Part shown: piece by piece, positions 9,931 through 18,476 of the stretch
Position numbering within the stretch: position 1 is the stretch's first letter
Layout of the letters: every line of letters begins with the position of its first letter
Assembly (NCBI RefSeq): GCF_004745595.1
Contig: NZ_SRLH01000003.1
Coordinates: forward strand, 434,001-498,000
Source: Flavobacterium humi
GTDB taxonomy: Bacteria; Bacteroidota; Bacteroidia; Flavobacteriales; Flavobacteriaceae
Direction: 5' to 3'
Length of the DNA: 64,000 bases
Notes under the pieces: generated by a model
Databases searched by the model: none
Told to the model about the DNA's origin: nothing
The model's input: only the letters and a program-made list of their open reading frames with translations
Program-made: the position numbers and the translations under genes

Positions 9931-9964
9931 AAAGCGGCTTATTTTTTTAAGCCGCTTTTTTTTT
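9931..9964 (+). terminator. Rho-independent terminator of the M4 peptidase gene
   Basis: Stem AAAGCGGCTT / AAGCCGCTTT with an A/T loop followed by a 9-T run, 24 nt past the stop. Confidence 0.9.
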
Positions 9965-9986
9965 ATATAAATCATAATAAAATCAA

Positions 9987-9994
9987 TAGCTTTG
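9987..9994 (+). promoter_or_regulatory. -7 promoter box of the delta-60 gene
   Basis: TAGCTTTG matches TAnnTTTG, 46 nt before the ATG at 10040. No good -33 TTG was found at the usual distance. Confidence 0.5.
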
Positions 9995-10039
9995 CCGCCA
10001 TAGCATTTTTACACCCAATTACAAGATTAACAGCAAAAT

Positions 10040-13000
10040 ATGAAAAAAAGATTACTTACTGTCTTCGTGTTATTTTATTCCATCATTGGCCTTGCTCAAG
10101 TTCCAGGTACGATAGACCCCAACTTCAATGCTACAATGGCAGCCGTACCTGTCTTCGGTGTCTCAAGAGAGATTGGTATCTTCTCAGAAGTTTTCGCAGT
10201 ATCTGTCCTGTCAGACGATAAAATCCTGGTTGGAGGTAACTTTTCAAGATACAATTCAATTCTTACAAATACAGCAGGGATACTCAGGTTAAATCCTGAC
10301 GGCAGTAAGGACACCACTTTCAATACACCGTATGATTATTTACGTACTGTATATGCTATAGGGGTTCAAAATGATGGTAAAATCATCGTGGGGGGCGGAT
10401 TTTTAAATTACAGTTCCACCATCGCCCGAAGCAGGATAGCCAGATTGAATGCTGACGGATCCTTAGATAATTCTTTTACAATAGGAATGGGGTTCAATGA
10501 TATTGTGAAAACAATAGTAGTACAAGCGGATGGCAAGGTAATTGTTGGTGGGGATTTTACAAGTTACAATGGTGTTGCGGCCAATAGAATCATACGGTTA
10601 AATGCTGACGGTAGCATCGATACTTCTTTTACGGTTGGGACTGGGTTTGATCAAACAGTCGAAAAAATACATTTACAATCAGACGGGAAGTTGTTGCTTT
10701 GTGGTCCTTTTACCATGTATGACGGGGTTTCAGCAGTAAAGCTGGTCCGGTTAGAGGCTAATGGAGCCAGAGATACAACTTTTAGTATAGGAACAGGATT
10801 TCTTTATTCCACTCCCACAGCCATAGTCAACTCCGTTGTGTGTAATTTGGCCATACAACCAGACAATAAAATAGTGGTGGTTGGCACTTTTTCAACATTC
10901 AACAATACAGCAGTTAATAATATTGCGAGGTTGAATGCAGACGGTTCGCTTGATCCGGGGTTTAATAGTGGTACAGGATTTACTGCTGTCCCTCTCCAAA
11001 TCCCAAAGGTAAATGAGATCATCATACAAGATAATGGTAAAATTGTGGTTTGTGGGGGGTATTTTAATTCCTACAATGATTTTGCTACCGAAAAGAATAT
11101 GATTCGGATTAATCCTGACGGAACTATAGATCCTTCTTTCGATCTAACGTATAGTTATAGAGGGAATGCAGATAAAAAAATACCGGCATTACAATCTGAC
11201 GGAAAGATAATTATTGGAGGAGACTTTGTTAGCTTCGATTCTTATCCCCACAAACATATAGCAAGAATAAATCCTGACGGGTTTGTAGATCCAACTTTTG
11301 GCGCTTCAGCCGGATTTGACGGGAGTGTAGAAGATACTTTTGAACAGCCTGACGGCAAGCTTTTGGTATGCGGTAGTTTTGGAAGTTATAACAAAACAAC
11401 TGCTAAGACAGTAGCAAGATTGAATGCCAACGGAAGCCTCGATACTACATTCAGTTCAGGAATAGGTTTTAATGATTGGGTTTTTAAGGTTATAACACAA
11501 ACCGACGGGAAGATTTTAGTGTGCGGTGCTTTTACAAAATACAATACCACCAACAGCAATCGGATAATAAGACTGAATCCGGACGGATTGGTAGATGCTT
11601 CTTTCAATGTAGGAACAGGTTTTGCCACAGCTTCGTTTTTGAATGATATTGCTGTGCAAACAGATGGTAAAATAATTGTTGCAGGGGCTTTACTTTCTTA
11701 TAATGGGACAACACTCAACCACATTGTAAGGCTGAATAGTGATGGTAGTATTGATCCAACATTCAATGTGGGAACAGGGTTTAACAAAACAACTTATGCA
11801 ATAAAAATCCAGCCAGATGGGAAAATCCTGATTGGAGGTTTGTTTACCACTTATAACGGTAGTCCTTCAAAAGGAATCATAAGATTAAACAATGACGGGA
11901 CAAAAGATGTATCGTTTAACACAGGTACGGGTTTTGCTAATTCTTCAGTTACTTCAACAAGGGAGTTCGTCCATCAAATGTTAGTACAGCCGGACGGTAA
12001 AGTCCTCTGCATAGGGTTTTTCAATTCTTACAATGGTTCCAATGCTGATATGATAGTACGATTAAATGCGAACGGTAGCTATGACAGCACTTTTTCCACC
12101 GGAACATTCGATACGTCTTTGCATATTAGTGGTATAAAAGGTATTGCCTCACAGTTGGATGGGAAAATAATTGTAGTAGGGGATTTGTATAATTACAGTG
12201 GGGTAAGTTGTTACGGTACTGTCCGTATGAATGCAGATGGCAGTTATGATAACACGTTTAGTGCTAGTACTGGGGCTAAAATCGAAGACAATCTAGCCAC
12301 ATCGGTAAGAGTGTTATCTGACGGTAAAATAATTATGGCCGGGGATTTTAAGACTTTTAGCGGCAAAGCGGTCAACAGGATTTTAAAATTAAACACAGAC
12401 GGGACCCGCGATCTATCGTTCAACACAGCAGGATTTGACAATACTGTAAATACCATAGCCTTGCAGGCAGATCATAAAATCCTGGCAGGAGGAACATTTA
12501 CAGCCTACAATGGTGCTACCACAAAGAGGATTGCCAGGATACATACCGATGGGAATCTTGATAACTCATTTAGTTCAGGTTCAGGTTTTGATGCAGGGGT
12601 TAATAAGATAAAAGTACAGGCCGACAATAAAATTTTAGTAGGTGGGGATTTTATCTCTTACAACGGAACCACAGCCAACAGGATCATACGATTGCTTGGG
12701 GACGGTACTGCAGACACTTCTTTCAATACCGGGACAGGATTTGACAACAGAGTACTTGCAATTGCCTTGCAAAATAATGGGAAAATTATAATAGCTGGCG
12801 ATTTTACGTCTTACAACGGAGTTGCGGCCAACAGGATTATCCGTTTAAATCCGGACGGAAGCATCGATAGTGTGTTTGCAGCAGGGCTTGGTTTCAACAA
12901 TACCATATATGCTATTGCCCTCCAATCGGACGGGAAAATGCTCATAGGCGGCAGCTTTACCAATTATAATGGTACGGCTGTTAACAGGATTGTAAGGTTA

Positions 13001-13732
13001 AATGACGATGGTAGCCGGGATACTTCTTTTACAATAGGATCCGGCTTCAATAACATTGTCAGGGTTATTGTCCTGCAACCGGATGGAAAAATAATGGTTG
13101 GCGGAAATTTCACGTCATACAACGGGGCAACGGCTAACAGGATTGTGAGGCTGAACATTTCAGGAGGGAAAGACATCCTGTTTAGTTCCGGAAGCGGATT
13201 TGATAATTTTGTGAATACTATTGAAATTGAATCCGGAAAAATCATCGCCGGTGGAAATTTCACCACTTATAATGGCACCACTGCAGCAAAATTGGCAAGA
13301 ATCAGCGCAAGCGGATCTATCGACGCCACATTTAGTACCACTACAGGATTTGACAATACGGTCCTTGCATTAGCGGTCCAAGAGGACGGAAAAATTTTGG
13401 CAGGAGGACTTTTTAATCAATACAAAACAACAGTATCCAATTACTTTTTACGTTTGATAGGCGATACTCCTCCATTGGCCACTCCGTCATTTACCCAAGA
13501 TGAAAAAGAAATGTTTGTTTTATATCCTAATCCTGCCGGAGAAACCTTAAATGTCGCAATGACCGATAACAACAATGCTACATTCAGGATTTATAACCTA
13601 ATAGGCAATCTGGTAAAATCCGGAAAGACAAGCCAAAACGGAATTAATATTTCTGACCTTCAGCCAGGGATTTACATTTTCGAATTGAAGGACGGTCAAA
13701 AAACAGCGGCCAAGAAATTTATCAAAAAATAA
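10040..13732 (+). CDS. Delta-60 repeat surface protein, T9SS type A cargo
   Basis: A protein of 1230 residues with a signal peptide ending IIGLAQ. Nearly the whole body (about 45-1140) is a run of roughly 50-60 residue repeats of the form QxDGKIIVGGxFTxYNG, then RIxRLNxDGSxDxSF and TGTGF, which is the delta-60 repeat family and is likely to fold as beta-propeller blades. About 20 repeats can be counted by eye. The C-terminal 72 residues (FVLYPNPAGE to KKFIKK) are a T9SS type A sorting domain nearly identical in style to that of the upstream M4 peptidase. The protein is secreted or cell-surface. The function of delta-60 proteins is unknown; adhesion or ligand binding is a guess. Confidence 0.9.
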   Translation: MKKRLLTVFVLFYSIIGLAQVPGTIDPNFNATMAAVPVFGVSREIGIFSEVFAVSVLSDDKILVGGNFSRYNSILTNTAGILRLNPDGSKDTTFNTPYDYLRTVYAIGVQNDGKIIVGGGFLNYSSTIARSRIARLNADGSLDNSFTIGMGFNDIVKTIVVQADGKVIVGGDFTSYNGVAANRIIRLNADGSIDTSFTVGTGFDQTVEKIHLQSDGKLLLCGPFTMYDGVSAVKLVRLEANGARDTTFSIGTGFLYSTPTAIVNSVVCNLAIQPDNKIVVVGTFSTFNNTAVNNIARLNADGSLDPGFNSGTGFTAVPLQIPKVNEIIIQDNGKIVVCGGYFNSYNDFATEKNMIRINPDGTIDPSFDLTYSYRGNADKKIPALQSDGKIIIGGDFVSFDSYPHKHIARINPDGFVDPTFGASAGFDGSVEDTFEQPDGKLLVCGSFGSYNKTTAKTVARLNANGSLDTTFSSGIGFNDWVFKVITQTDGKILVCGAFTKYNTTNSNRIIRLNPDGLVDASFNVGTGFATASFLNDIAVQTDGKIIVAGALLSYNGTTLNHIVRLNSDGSIDPTFNVGTGFNKTTYAIKIQPDGKILIGGLFTTYNGSPSKGIIRLNNDGTKDVSFNTGTGFANSSVTSTREFVHQMLVQPDGKVLCIGFFNSYNGSNADMIVRLNANGSYDSTFSTGTFDTSLHISGIKGIASQLDGKIIVVGDLYNYSGVSCYGTVRMNADGSYDNTFSASTGAKIEDNLATSVRVLSDGKIIMAGDFKTFSGKAVNRILKLNTDGTRDLSFNTAGFDNTVNTIALQADHKILAGGTFTAYNGATTKRIARIHTDGNLDNSFSSGSGFDAGVNKIKVQADNKILVGGDFISYNGTTANRIIRLLGDGTADTSFNTGTGFDNRVLAIALQNNGKIIIAGDFTSYNGVAANRIIRLNPDGSIDSVFAAGLGFNNTIYAIALQSDGKMLIGGSFTNYNGTAVNRIVRLNDDGSRDTSFTIGSGFNNIVRVIVLQPDGKIMVGGNFTSYNGATANRIVRLNISGGKDILFSSGSGFDNFVNTIEIESGKIIAGGNFTTYNGTTAAKLARISASGSIDATFSTTTGFDNTVLALAVQEDGKILAGGLFNQYKTTVSNYFLRLIGDTPPLATPSFTQDEKEMFVLYPNPAGETLNVAMTDNNNATFRIYNLIGNLVKSGKTSQNGINISDLQPGIYIFELKDGQKTAAKKFIKK

Positions 13733-13751
13733 GTATCGGTTTGATACAAAA

Positions 13752-13784
13752 GAAATGCCTTGCTTACTACAGCAGGGCATTTTC
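13752..13784 (+). terminator. Likely terminator of the delta-60 gene
   Basis: Stem GAAATGCCTTGCT / AGCAGGGCATTTTC with one G-T pair and a 7-nt loop, 19 nt after the stop. The following T-run is short. Confidence 0.65.
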
Positions 13785-13805
13785 AATTATAGGGAAATAG
13801 GCTTC

Positions 13806-13925
13806 TGTGATAAAAAAAATTATTTAGTAAAAACCATCACAGTTTTGTGATAATTTAATTTTATAGAAAAATTTTATCACAATTTTGTGGTAAAAAAAAT
13901 AATGATGGAAAAATTATCACAAGAA
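13806..13925. repeat. Three 40-bp-phased palindromic units (TTATCACAA/TTGTGATAA)
   Basis: Two 20-bp palindromes of the form TTATCACAA-TT-TTGTGATAA start at 13834 and 13874 (the first with CC for TT at the 5' edge, the second with one A/G mismatch). A left half-site sits at 13914-13922 and a right half-site at 13806-13813. All fall in one exact 40-bp register. The sequence between palindromes is much less conserved, so selection appears to act on the palindrome. This looks like an array of binding sites for a dimeric regulator, or a decaying tandem repeat. The last unit overlaps the start of a 37-codon reading frame. Confidence 0.7.
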
Positions 13926-14015
13926 AACGTTGTTTACAAGGATGCTAAGAAAATAGAAATCAAAAAGGAGGATACAAAAAAAGCGCTTCATAATGAGCGC
14001 TTTTTTATACAGTAA
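13902..14015 (+). CDS. Possible 37-residue peptide or gene remnant
   Basis: The reading frame starts MMEKLSQENVVYKDAKK and ends in HNERFFIQ; it is highly charged and Lys-rich. It begins inside the third palindromic unit, and its last 10 codons lie in the terminator hairpin at 13976-14006. That overlap argues that it is either the tail of a decayed gene or not translated at all. I recognise no family. Confidence 0.25.
   Translation: MMEKLSQENVVYKDAKKIEIKKEDTKKALHNERFFIQ
13976..14006. terminator. Bidirectional terminator beside the fumarase gene
   Basis: An A-run, then AGCGCT(T)CA / TG-AGCGCT, then a 6-T run. It is symmetrical enough to stop the minus-strand fumarase transcript and any plus-strand transcript from the palindrome array. 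Confidence 0.8.
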
Positions 14016-14024
14016 TGTGATGAA

Positions 14025-15626
14025 TTATAAATTCTCAAAAAAATCATTTCCTTTATCGTCGGTAATGATAAAAGCAGGGAAATCCTTGATGGTAATCTTA
14101 CGGACGGCTTCCATGCCCAATTCTTCAAAATCGACTACTTCCACCGAAAGGATATTTTCCTTGGCCAAGATCGCCGCAGGCCCGCCGATGGATCCCAGGT
14201 AAAAGCCGCCGTATTTGTTACAGGCATTTTTTACATCGGCTGTACGGTTTCCTTTGGCAAGCATTACCATACTTCCGCCAGCTGCCTGGAATTCGTTTAC
14301 ATATACATCCATACGTCCTGCTGTGGTTGGCCCGAAACTTCCGGAAGGCATCCCTTCAGGGGTTTTTGCAGGACCGGCATAATACACCGGATGGTTCTTA
14401 AAGTATTCCGGCATCGGTTTTCCGGCATCCAGCAATTCTTTTATTTTGGCATGCGCAATATCCCGGGCTACGATTAGTGTACCGTTTAATTTCAATCGGG
14501 TTTTGATTGGGTATTTTGATAGTTCCGCCAATATTTCCGGCATCGGCCTGTTCAGGTCAATTTCAACAGGTGCTTCCAGGTGCGGAGCGGTTTCGGGTAA
14601 AAACTGTTTCGGGTTTTCTTCCAATTGCTCAACGAAAATCCCTTCCTTGGTGATTTTCCCTTTGATATTCCTGTCTGCCGAACACGAAACACCTAATCCG
14701 ACCGGGCAGGAAGCAGCATGGCGTGGCAAACGGATGACACGGACATCATGCGTGAAATATTTTCCCCCAAATTGCGCTCCGATGGCACTTTCCTGGCAAA
14801 TTTCCTGCACACGTTTTTCCCATTCCAAATCACGGAAAGCCTGGCCTCCCATGTTTCCGGATGTTGGCAGGTTGTCGAAATACCCGGCTGAAGCTTTTTT
14901 TACGGCTGCCAGGTTCGCTTCCGCAGAAGTGCCTCCGATGACTAATGCCAAATGGTACGGCGGACAAGCCGAAGTACCCAAATCTTTTATTTTTTCACGG
15001 ACAAATTCATCCATGGATTTTTCGTTCAGGAGCGATTTTGTCTTTTGGTACAAAAAGGTTTTGTTGGCCGAACCACCTCCTTTGGCCAAAAACAAAAATT
15101 CGTAAGAGTCCCCTTTTTTGGCATAAATATCTATTTGCGCCGGAAGGTTAGACCCGGAGTTTTTTTCTTCAAACATCGAAATCGGGACAATTTGCGAATA
15201 CCGTAAATTGCGTTCCTGGTACGTATTGAAAATTCCTTTGGACAACCATTCGGCATCATTGGCTCCGGTATAGATCCCTTCTCCTTTTTTCGCCATCACG
15301 ATTGCCGTTCCGGTATCCTGGCAGGAAGGCAATTCGCCTTCTACAGCTACAACAGCGTTTTGCAATAGGTTGTAAGCGACAAAACGATCATTATCGGTAG
15401 CTTCCGGGTCGTCCAAAATGGCCTTGAGTTTTTTCAGGTGCGAAGTACGAAGCATAAAGGAAACGTCTTTCATGGCTTCCTGGGAGAGCAGTTCCAATGC
15501 TTTTGGGTCAACTATCAGGATTTCACGGTCTCCCAGCTGCTGGGTTTTTATGAAATCGGAAGAAATTTTCCTGTATTGTGTATCGTCTTTTTCAATAGGA
15601 TACGGGTCTTGGTATATAAAATCCAT
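14025..15626 (-). CDS. fumA: Class I (iron-sulfur) fumarate hydratase
   Basis: A protein of 533 residues in the single-chain class I fumarase family, interconverting fumarate and malate in the TCA cycle with a [4Fe-4S] cluster. The N-terminal part has the [10 protein letters not shown] segment, later followed by GTSACPPYH and [12 protein letters not shown], which supply the cluster cysteines. The C-terminal beta domain has GPTTAGRMD and GGPAA. Length is normal. It is monocistronic, with its own -7 box and a terminator just past the stop. An oxygen-sensitive fumarase as a major TCA enzyme is usual in Flavobacteriaceae. Confidence 0.95.
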   Translation of the reverse strand: MDFIYQDPYPIEKDDTQYRKISSDFIKTQQLGDREILIVDPKALELLSQEAMKDVSFMLRTSHLKKLKAILDDPEATDNDRFVAYNLLQNAVVAVEGELPSCQDTGTAIVMAKKGEGIYTGANDAEWLSKGIFNTYQERNLRYSQIVPISMFEEKNSGSNLPAQIDIYAKKGDSYEFLFLAKGGGSANKTFLYQKTKSLLNEKSMDEFVREKIKDLGTSACPPYHLALVIGGTSAEANLAAVKKASAGYFDNLPTSGNMGGQAFRDLEWEKRVQEICQESAIGAQFGGKYFTHDVRVIRLPRHAASCPVGLGVSCSADRNIKGKITKEGIFVEQLEENPKQFLPETAPHLEAPVEIDLNRPMPEILAELSKYPIKTRLKLNGTLIVARDIAHAKIKELLDAGKPMPEYFKNHPVYYAGPAKTPEGMPSGSFGPTTAGRMDVYVNEFQAAGGSMVMLAKGNRTADVKNACNKYGGFYLGSIGGPAAILAKENILSVEVVDFEELGMEAVRKITIKDFPAFIITDDKGNDFFENL

Positions 15627-15648
15627 CAGATGTAATAATTTTGGTTGG

Positions 15649-15656
15649 CAAAGATA
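15649..15656 (-). promoter_or_regulatory. -7 promoter box of fumA
   Basis: On the minus strand this reads TATCTTTG, a TAnnTTTG match 22 nt upstream of the fumarase ATG. Confidence 0.55.
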
Positions 15657-15719
15657 ATAAATAATAAGAAAAAGCCCTTTTGTTGCCTTTTTTATCGTTT
15701 TGAAAACAAACGAGATACC

Positions 15720-16652
15720 TTATTTCTTGATCAGTTTCTTAACTACTTCAGATTGGCCGAACTCCAGCTTTTCAATAAAAGGAAGGGTGGTTTCCGGAAA
15801 ACCGGTCCATGGGTTGGCGCCCAGGTATAATTCTTTAAGATTGACCAGGTTGACAATTTCCTGAGGCAATGTCCGGAACTGGTTTTCATCCAGGTCCAAT
15901 ACAGTCAGTTTGGTCAGGTTGCCGATATCTGCCGATAGTTTCCGCAACTGGTTTTTATCCAACACCAGGCTGTTCAGGTTGGTGAGCGTCATGACTTCCG
16001 ACGGGATCGCCTGAAGCTGGTTGTTTTTCAGGTTGAGGTCCGTCAGGTTGGTCAGGTTGCCTACCTGCATCGGCAAGGCTCCAATAGCATTCTTCTCCAG
16101 GTTGAGGACTTTTATTTTGGTAAGCTGTCCTATTTCGGCCGGGATTTCTTTTATTTTATTGTCGAATAAAACCAGGTCGGTCAGGCTGACCAGGTTCCCG
16201 ATTTCCATCGGAAGGATATCGATCTTGTTGTAGCTTAAATTCAGTTTTCTCAGCTTGGTTAATTTCCCTAAAGAAATCGTTACGCTTTCAATTTTGTTTT
16301 TCTGTATTTCGATTTTTTCCAGGCTGGTGATTTTTGTAATCTCCAGCGGGAAACGGATGAATTGGTTATTGTTGAGGTACAATTCCTTTAGCTTGGTCAG
16401 TTTGCTGATCTCGATAGGCAAGGACTGAAGGTCGTTATAGTTTAACCAAAGCTTTTCAAGATTTACAAAACGGCCGATTTCCACCGGTAATTTGGTAAGG
16501 CTCCTGTTGTTCAGGTTGAGTTCCTTGTACTTTTCAGGATTTGGGGAATTCATAATGTCGCTCATCGAACGGCTTTCGGCTTCTTGTGCATTCATCGATA
16601 GGAAAGCACAGTTTACAAGCACCAATACAAGAAATTTCTGTAGGCTAATCAT
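15720..16652 (-). CDS. Secreted leucine-rich repeat protein
   Basis: A protein of 310 residues with a signal peptide (1-22, ending SMNAQ). Residues about 40-285 are roughly ten 23-residue leucine-rich repeats of the LxxLPxEIxxLTxLxxLxLxxN type, the regular bacterial/plant-like intracellular LRR consensus. No T9SS sorting domain or lipobox is seen, so the mature protein may be periplasmic. LRR proteins mediate protein-protein contacts; the partner is unknown. It lies between fumarase and the SpmAB-like gene with normal gaps. Confidence 0.85.
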   Translation of the reverse strand: MISLQKFLVLVLVNCAFLSMNAQEAESRSMSDIMNSPNPEKYKELNLNNRSLTKLPVEIGRFVNLEKLWLNYNDLQSLPIEISKLTKLKELYLNNNQFIRFPLEITKITSLEKIEIQKNKIESVTISLGKLTKLRKLNLSYNKIDILPMEIGNLVSLTDLVLFDNKIKEIPAEIGQLTKIKVLNLEKNAIGALPMQVGNLTNLTDLNLKNNQLQAIPSEVMTLTNLNSLVLDKNQLRKLSADIGNLTKLTVLDLDENQFRTLPQEIVNLVNLKELYLGANPWTGFPETTLPFIEKLEFGQSEVVKKLIKK

Positions 16653-16747
16653 AGGTAATTATTTGGGGCGATAAAAATAATAATCTTTCGCAAATAAAGA
16701 AATTATAATTAAAAAACTATTGCAATAAGGGTTTACGATTTCGTTAA

Positions 16748-18187
16748 TTAAAAAAACCAGCTGGCTACAAAAATGGCTGCAACCACACAGATCAGATCCA
16801 CCAAAAGCATAGTGGCAAGCGTGTAACGGGTATTTTTGACATTGATAGACCCGAAGTACACGGCAATCACATAAAAAGTGGTTTCGGCGCTGCACTGGAA
16901 AATGCAGCTCAATCTTCCGGTAAAGGAATCCGGTCCGAAGTTGCGCATCGAATCAATCATAAAACCTCTGGAACCTCCCGAACTGAAAGGCCTTAGCATG
17001 GCCACCGGCAAAGAATCAGTGATCTCCTTGCTTACGCCGATATTCGAAAAAAGGAACGAAATCCCGTTGCTGATGATTTCAAACAAACCGCTGTTACGGA
17101 AAAAGGAAATAGCTACGAGCATCCCCATAACATAAGGGAAAATGGTCACACCGGTTTTTAGCCCGTTGTTGGCGCCTGTTACAAAAGCATCAAAAATAGT
17201 CGTATTCTTTTCTGTGAATTTTTTCTCGCGGAAGAAGGAAAAAACCAACGTAAAAGCAATGATGGCCACCAGCATCAAACCGGAAAGGTTGGAAGTGAAA
17301 AAGTTCTTGCCAATCAAATCCAAATGATTCACATAAAAAAGCAAACCTACAATTGCGGCAATCAATGTGATGAGTGCGACAACCAGGGAAGCACTTTTGA
17401 AATTGATTTTCTGGCGGATCCCCACAATCAGGAAAGCGGCAATGGTGCCCACAAAAGAAGTGATGATACAAGGCAGCATCACATCGGCAGGATTGCTGGC
17501 ATTTTCAGCGGCACGGTATCCGATGATCGAAGTAGGAATCAGTGTCAAACCGGCAGCATGCAAACACATAAACATGATCTGGGCATCGCTGGCCCTGTCC
17601 TTATCCGGGTTTAATTCCTGAAGGCTTTGCATCGCCTTGAGCCCGAATGGCGTCGCGGCAGAATCCAAACCTAAAAAATTAGCCGCAAAATTAAGGGTCA
17701 TATACGAAATGGATTCGTGGTTTTTGGGTACGGTTGGGAAAATTTTCAAAAACATAGGACTCAGCTTTTCCGCTAATTTTTCGGATGCCCCGGAATCTAT
17801 CAATAATTGCATGATCCCGCAGAAAAAAGCCAGGTAGGCAATTAATGGGATGATCAGGTCCAGGAGGCTGTTTTTGCAGGTAGGCAAGAGGCCGTCCGAT
17901 TTTTGGACACCGCTGTAAATTTTTACGGTTTTGTTACTGAAAACATAGGTCGTATCAGGATTGGAAACTTCGGTATTGATGACCATGGTTTTCTCGGGAG
18001 CTTTTTCAATACTGTCCTTAATGAAAACAGGGAGTTGATGTACGTATTTTTCAGCTATGAGAACCGGGTCGTCCTTTTTTCCATTTAATATAAAATCAAT
18101 CGTATACGTATTTCCCGTAAAAAGGCTGCAAACCACAAATACAATCGAAGAGATAAAAATAGCCAGCCAAAATCTGCTTAGTACCAT
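16748..18187 (-). CDS. SpmA/SpmB-type nucleoside-recognition (Gate) domain membrane protein
   Basis: A protein of 479 residues with about ten hydrophobic helices. The first half after the N-terminal helix has NFLGLDSAATPFGLKAMQ (about residues 170-187), the SpmA signature. The second half (VTGANNGLKTGVTIFPYV) matches SpmB. This is the fused SpmA-SpmB form common in Bacteroidota and has nothing to do with sporulation here. Gate-domain proteins are thought to move small solutes; the substrate is unknown. A loop of about 75 residues between the first helix and the SpmA half is probably periplasmic. Confidence 0.8.
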   Translation of the reverse strand: MVLSRFWLAIFISSIVFVVCSLFTGNTYTIDFILNGKKDDPVLIAEKYVHQLPVFIKDSIEKAPEKTMVINTEVSNPDTTYVFSNKTVKIYSGVQKSDGLLPTCKNSLLDLIIPLIAYLAFFCGIMQLLIDSGASEKLAEKLSPMFLKIFPTVPKNHESISYMTLNFAANFLGLDSAATPFGLKAMQSLQELNPDKDRASDAQIMFMCLHAAGLTLIPTSIIGYRAAENASNPADVMLPCIITSFVGTIAAFLIVGIRQKINFKSASLVVALITLIAAIVGLLFYVNHLDLIGKNFFTSNLSGLMLVAIIAFTLVFSFFREKKFTEKNTTIFDAFVTGANNGLKTGVTIFPYVMGMLVAISFFRNSGLFEIISNGISFLFSNIGVSKEITDSLPVAMLRPFSSGGSRGFMIDSMRNFGPDSFTGRLSCIFQCSAETTFYVIAVYFGSINVKNTRYTLATMLLVDLICVVAAIFVASWFF

Positions 18188-18449
18188 AAATCTGTTTTTT
18201 TCGTAAATGTACTATTTTATAGTATTGGCAAAGAAATAATTTTTGGCTGCAGCCCAATGCTTCTTCTCCCAAATTACCACCGAGGAAAATTTAACAAAAA
18301 AAGCCCCGGACCTCCTAAAAAACAGAATATTACTACATTACAGAACAAAAAAAACATTATTGTTGTAAAATGTGAATTTAAACCGTTAAAAAACAGACAC
18401 ATATTGAAAATTAATTTGTGTCTTAACAGTTAGTGAAGTCATAAAAATG

Positions 18450-18457
18450 TATATTTG
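18450..18457 (+). promoter_or_regulatory. -7 promoter box of the P-domain subtilase gene
   Basis: TATATTTG matches TAnnTTTG, 19 nt before the first ATG (18477) and 31 nt before the second (18489). No clear -33 TTG. Confidence 0.5.
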
Positions 18458-18476
18458 GCGCACTTAACTAACAATA

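Noticed and set aside
13834..13922. Palindrome array as a short CRISPR
   Set aside because: The repeats are palindromes with AT-rich related spacers, only two are complete, and there are no cas genes.
16748..18187. Sporulation gene
   Set aside because: SpmA/SpmB-type Gate-domain proteins are widespread in non-sporulating Bacteroidota and nothing else here concerns spores.
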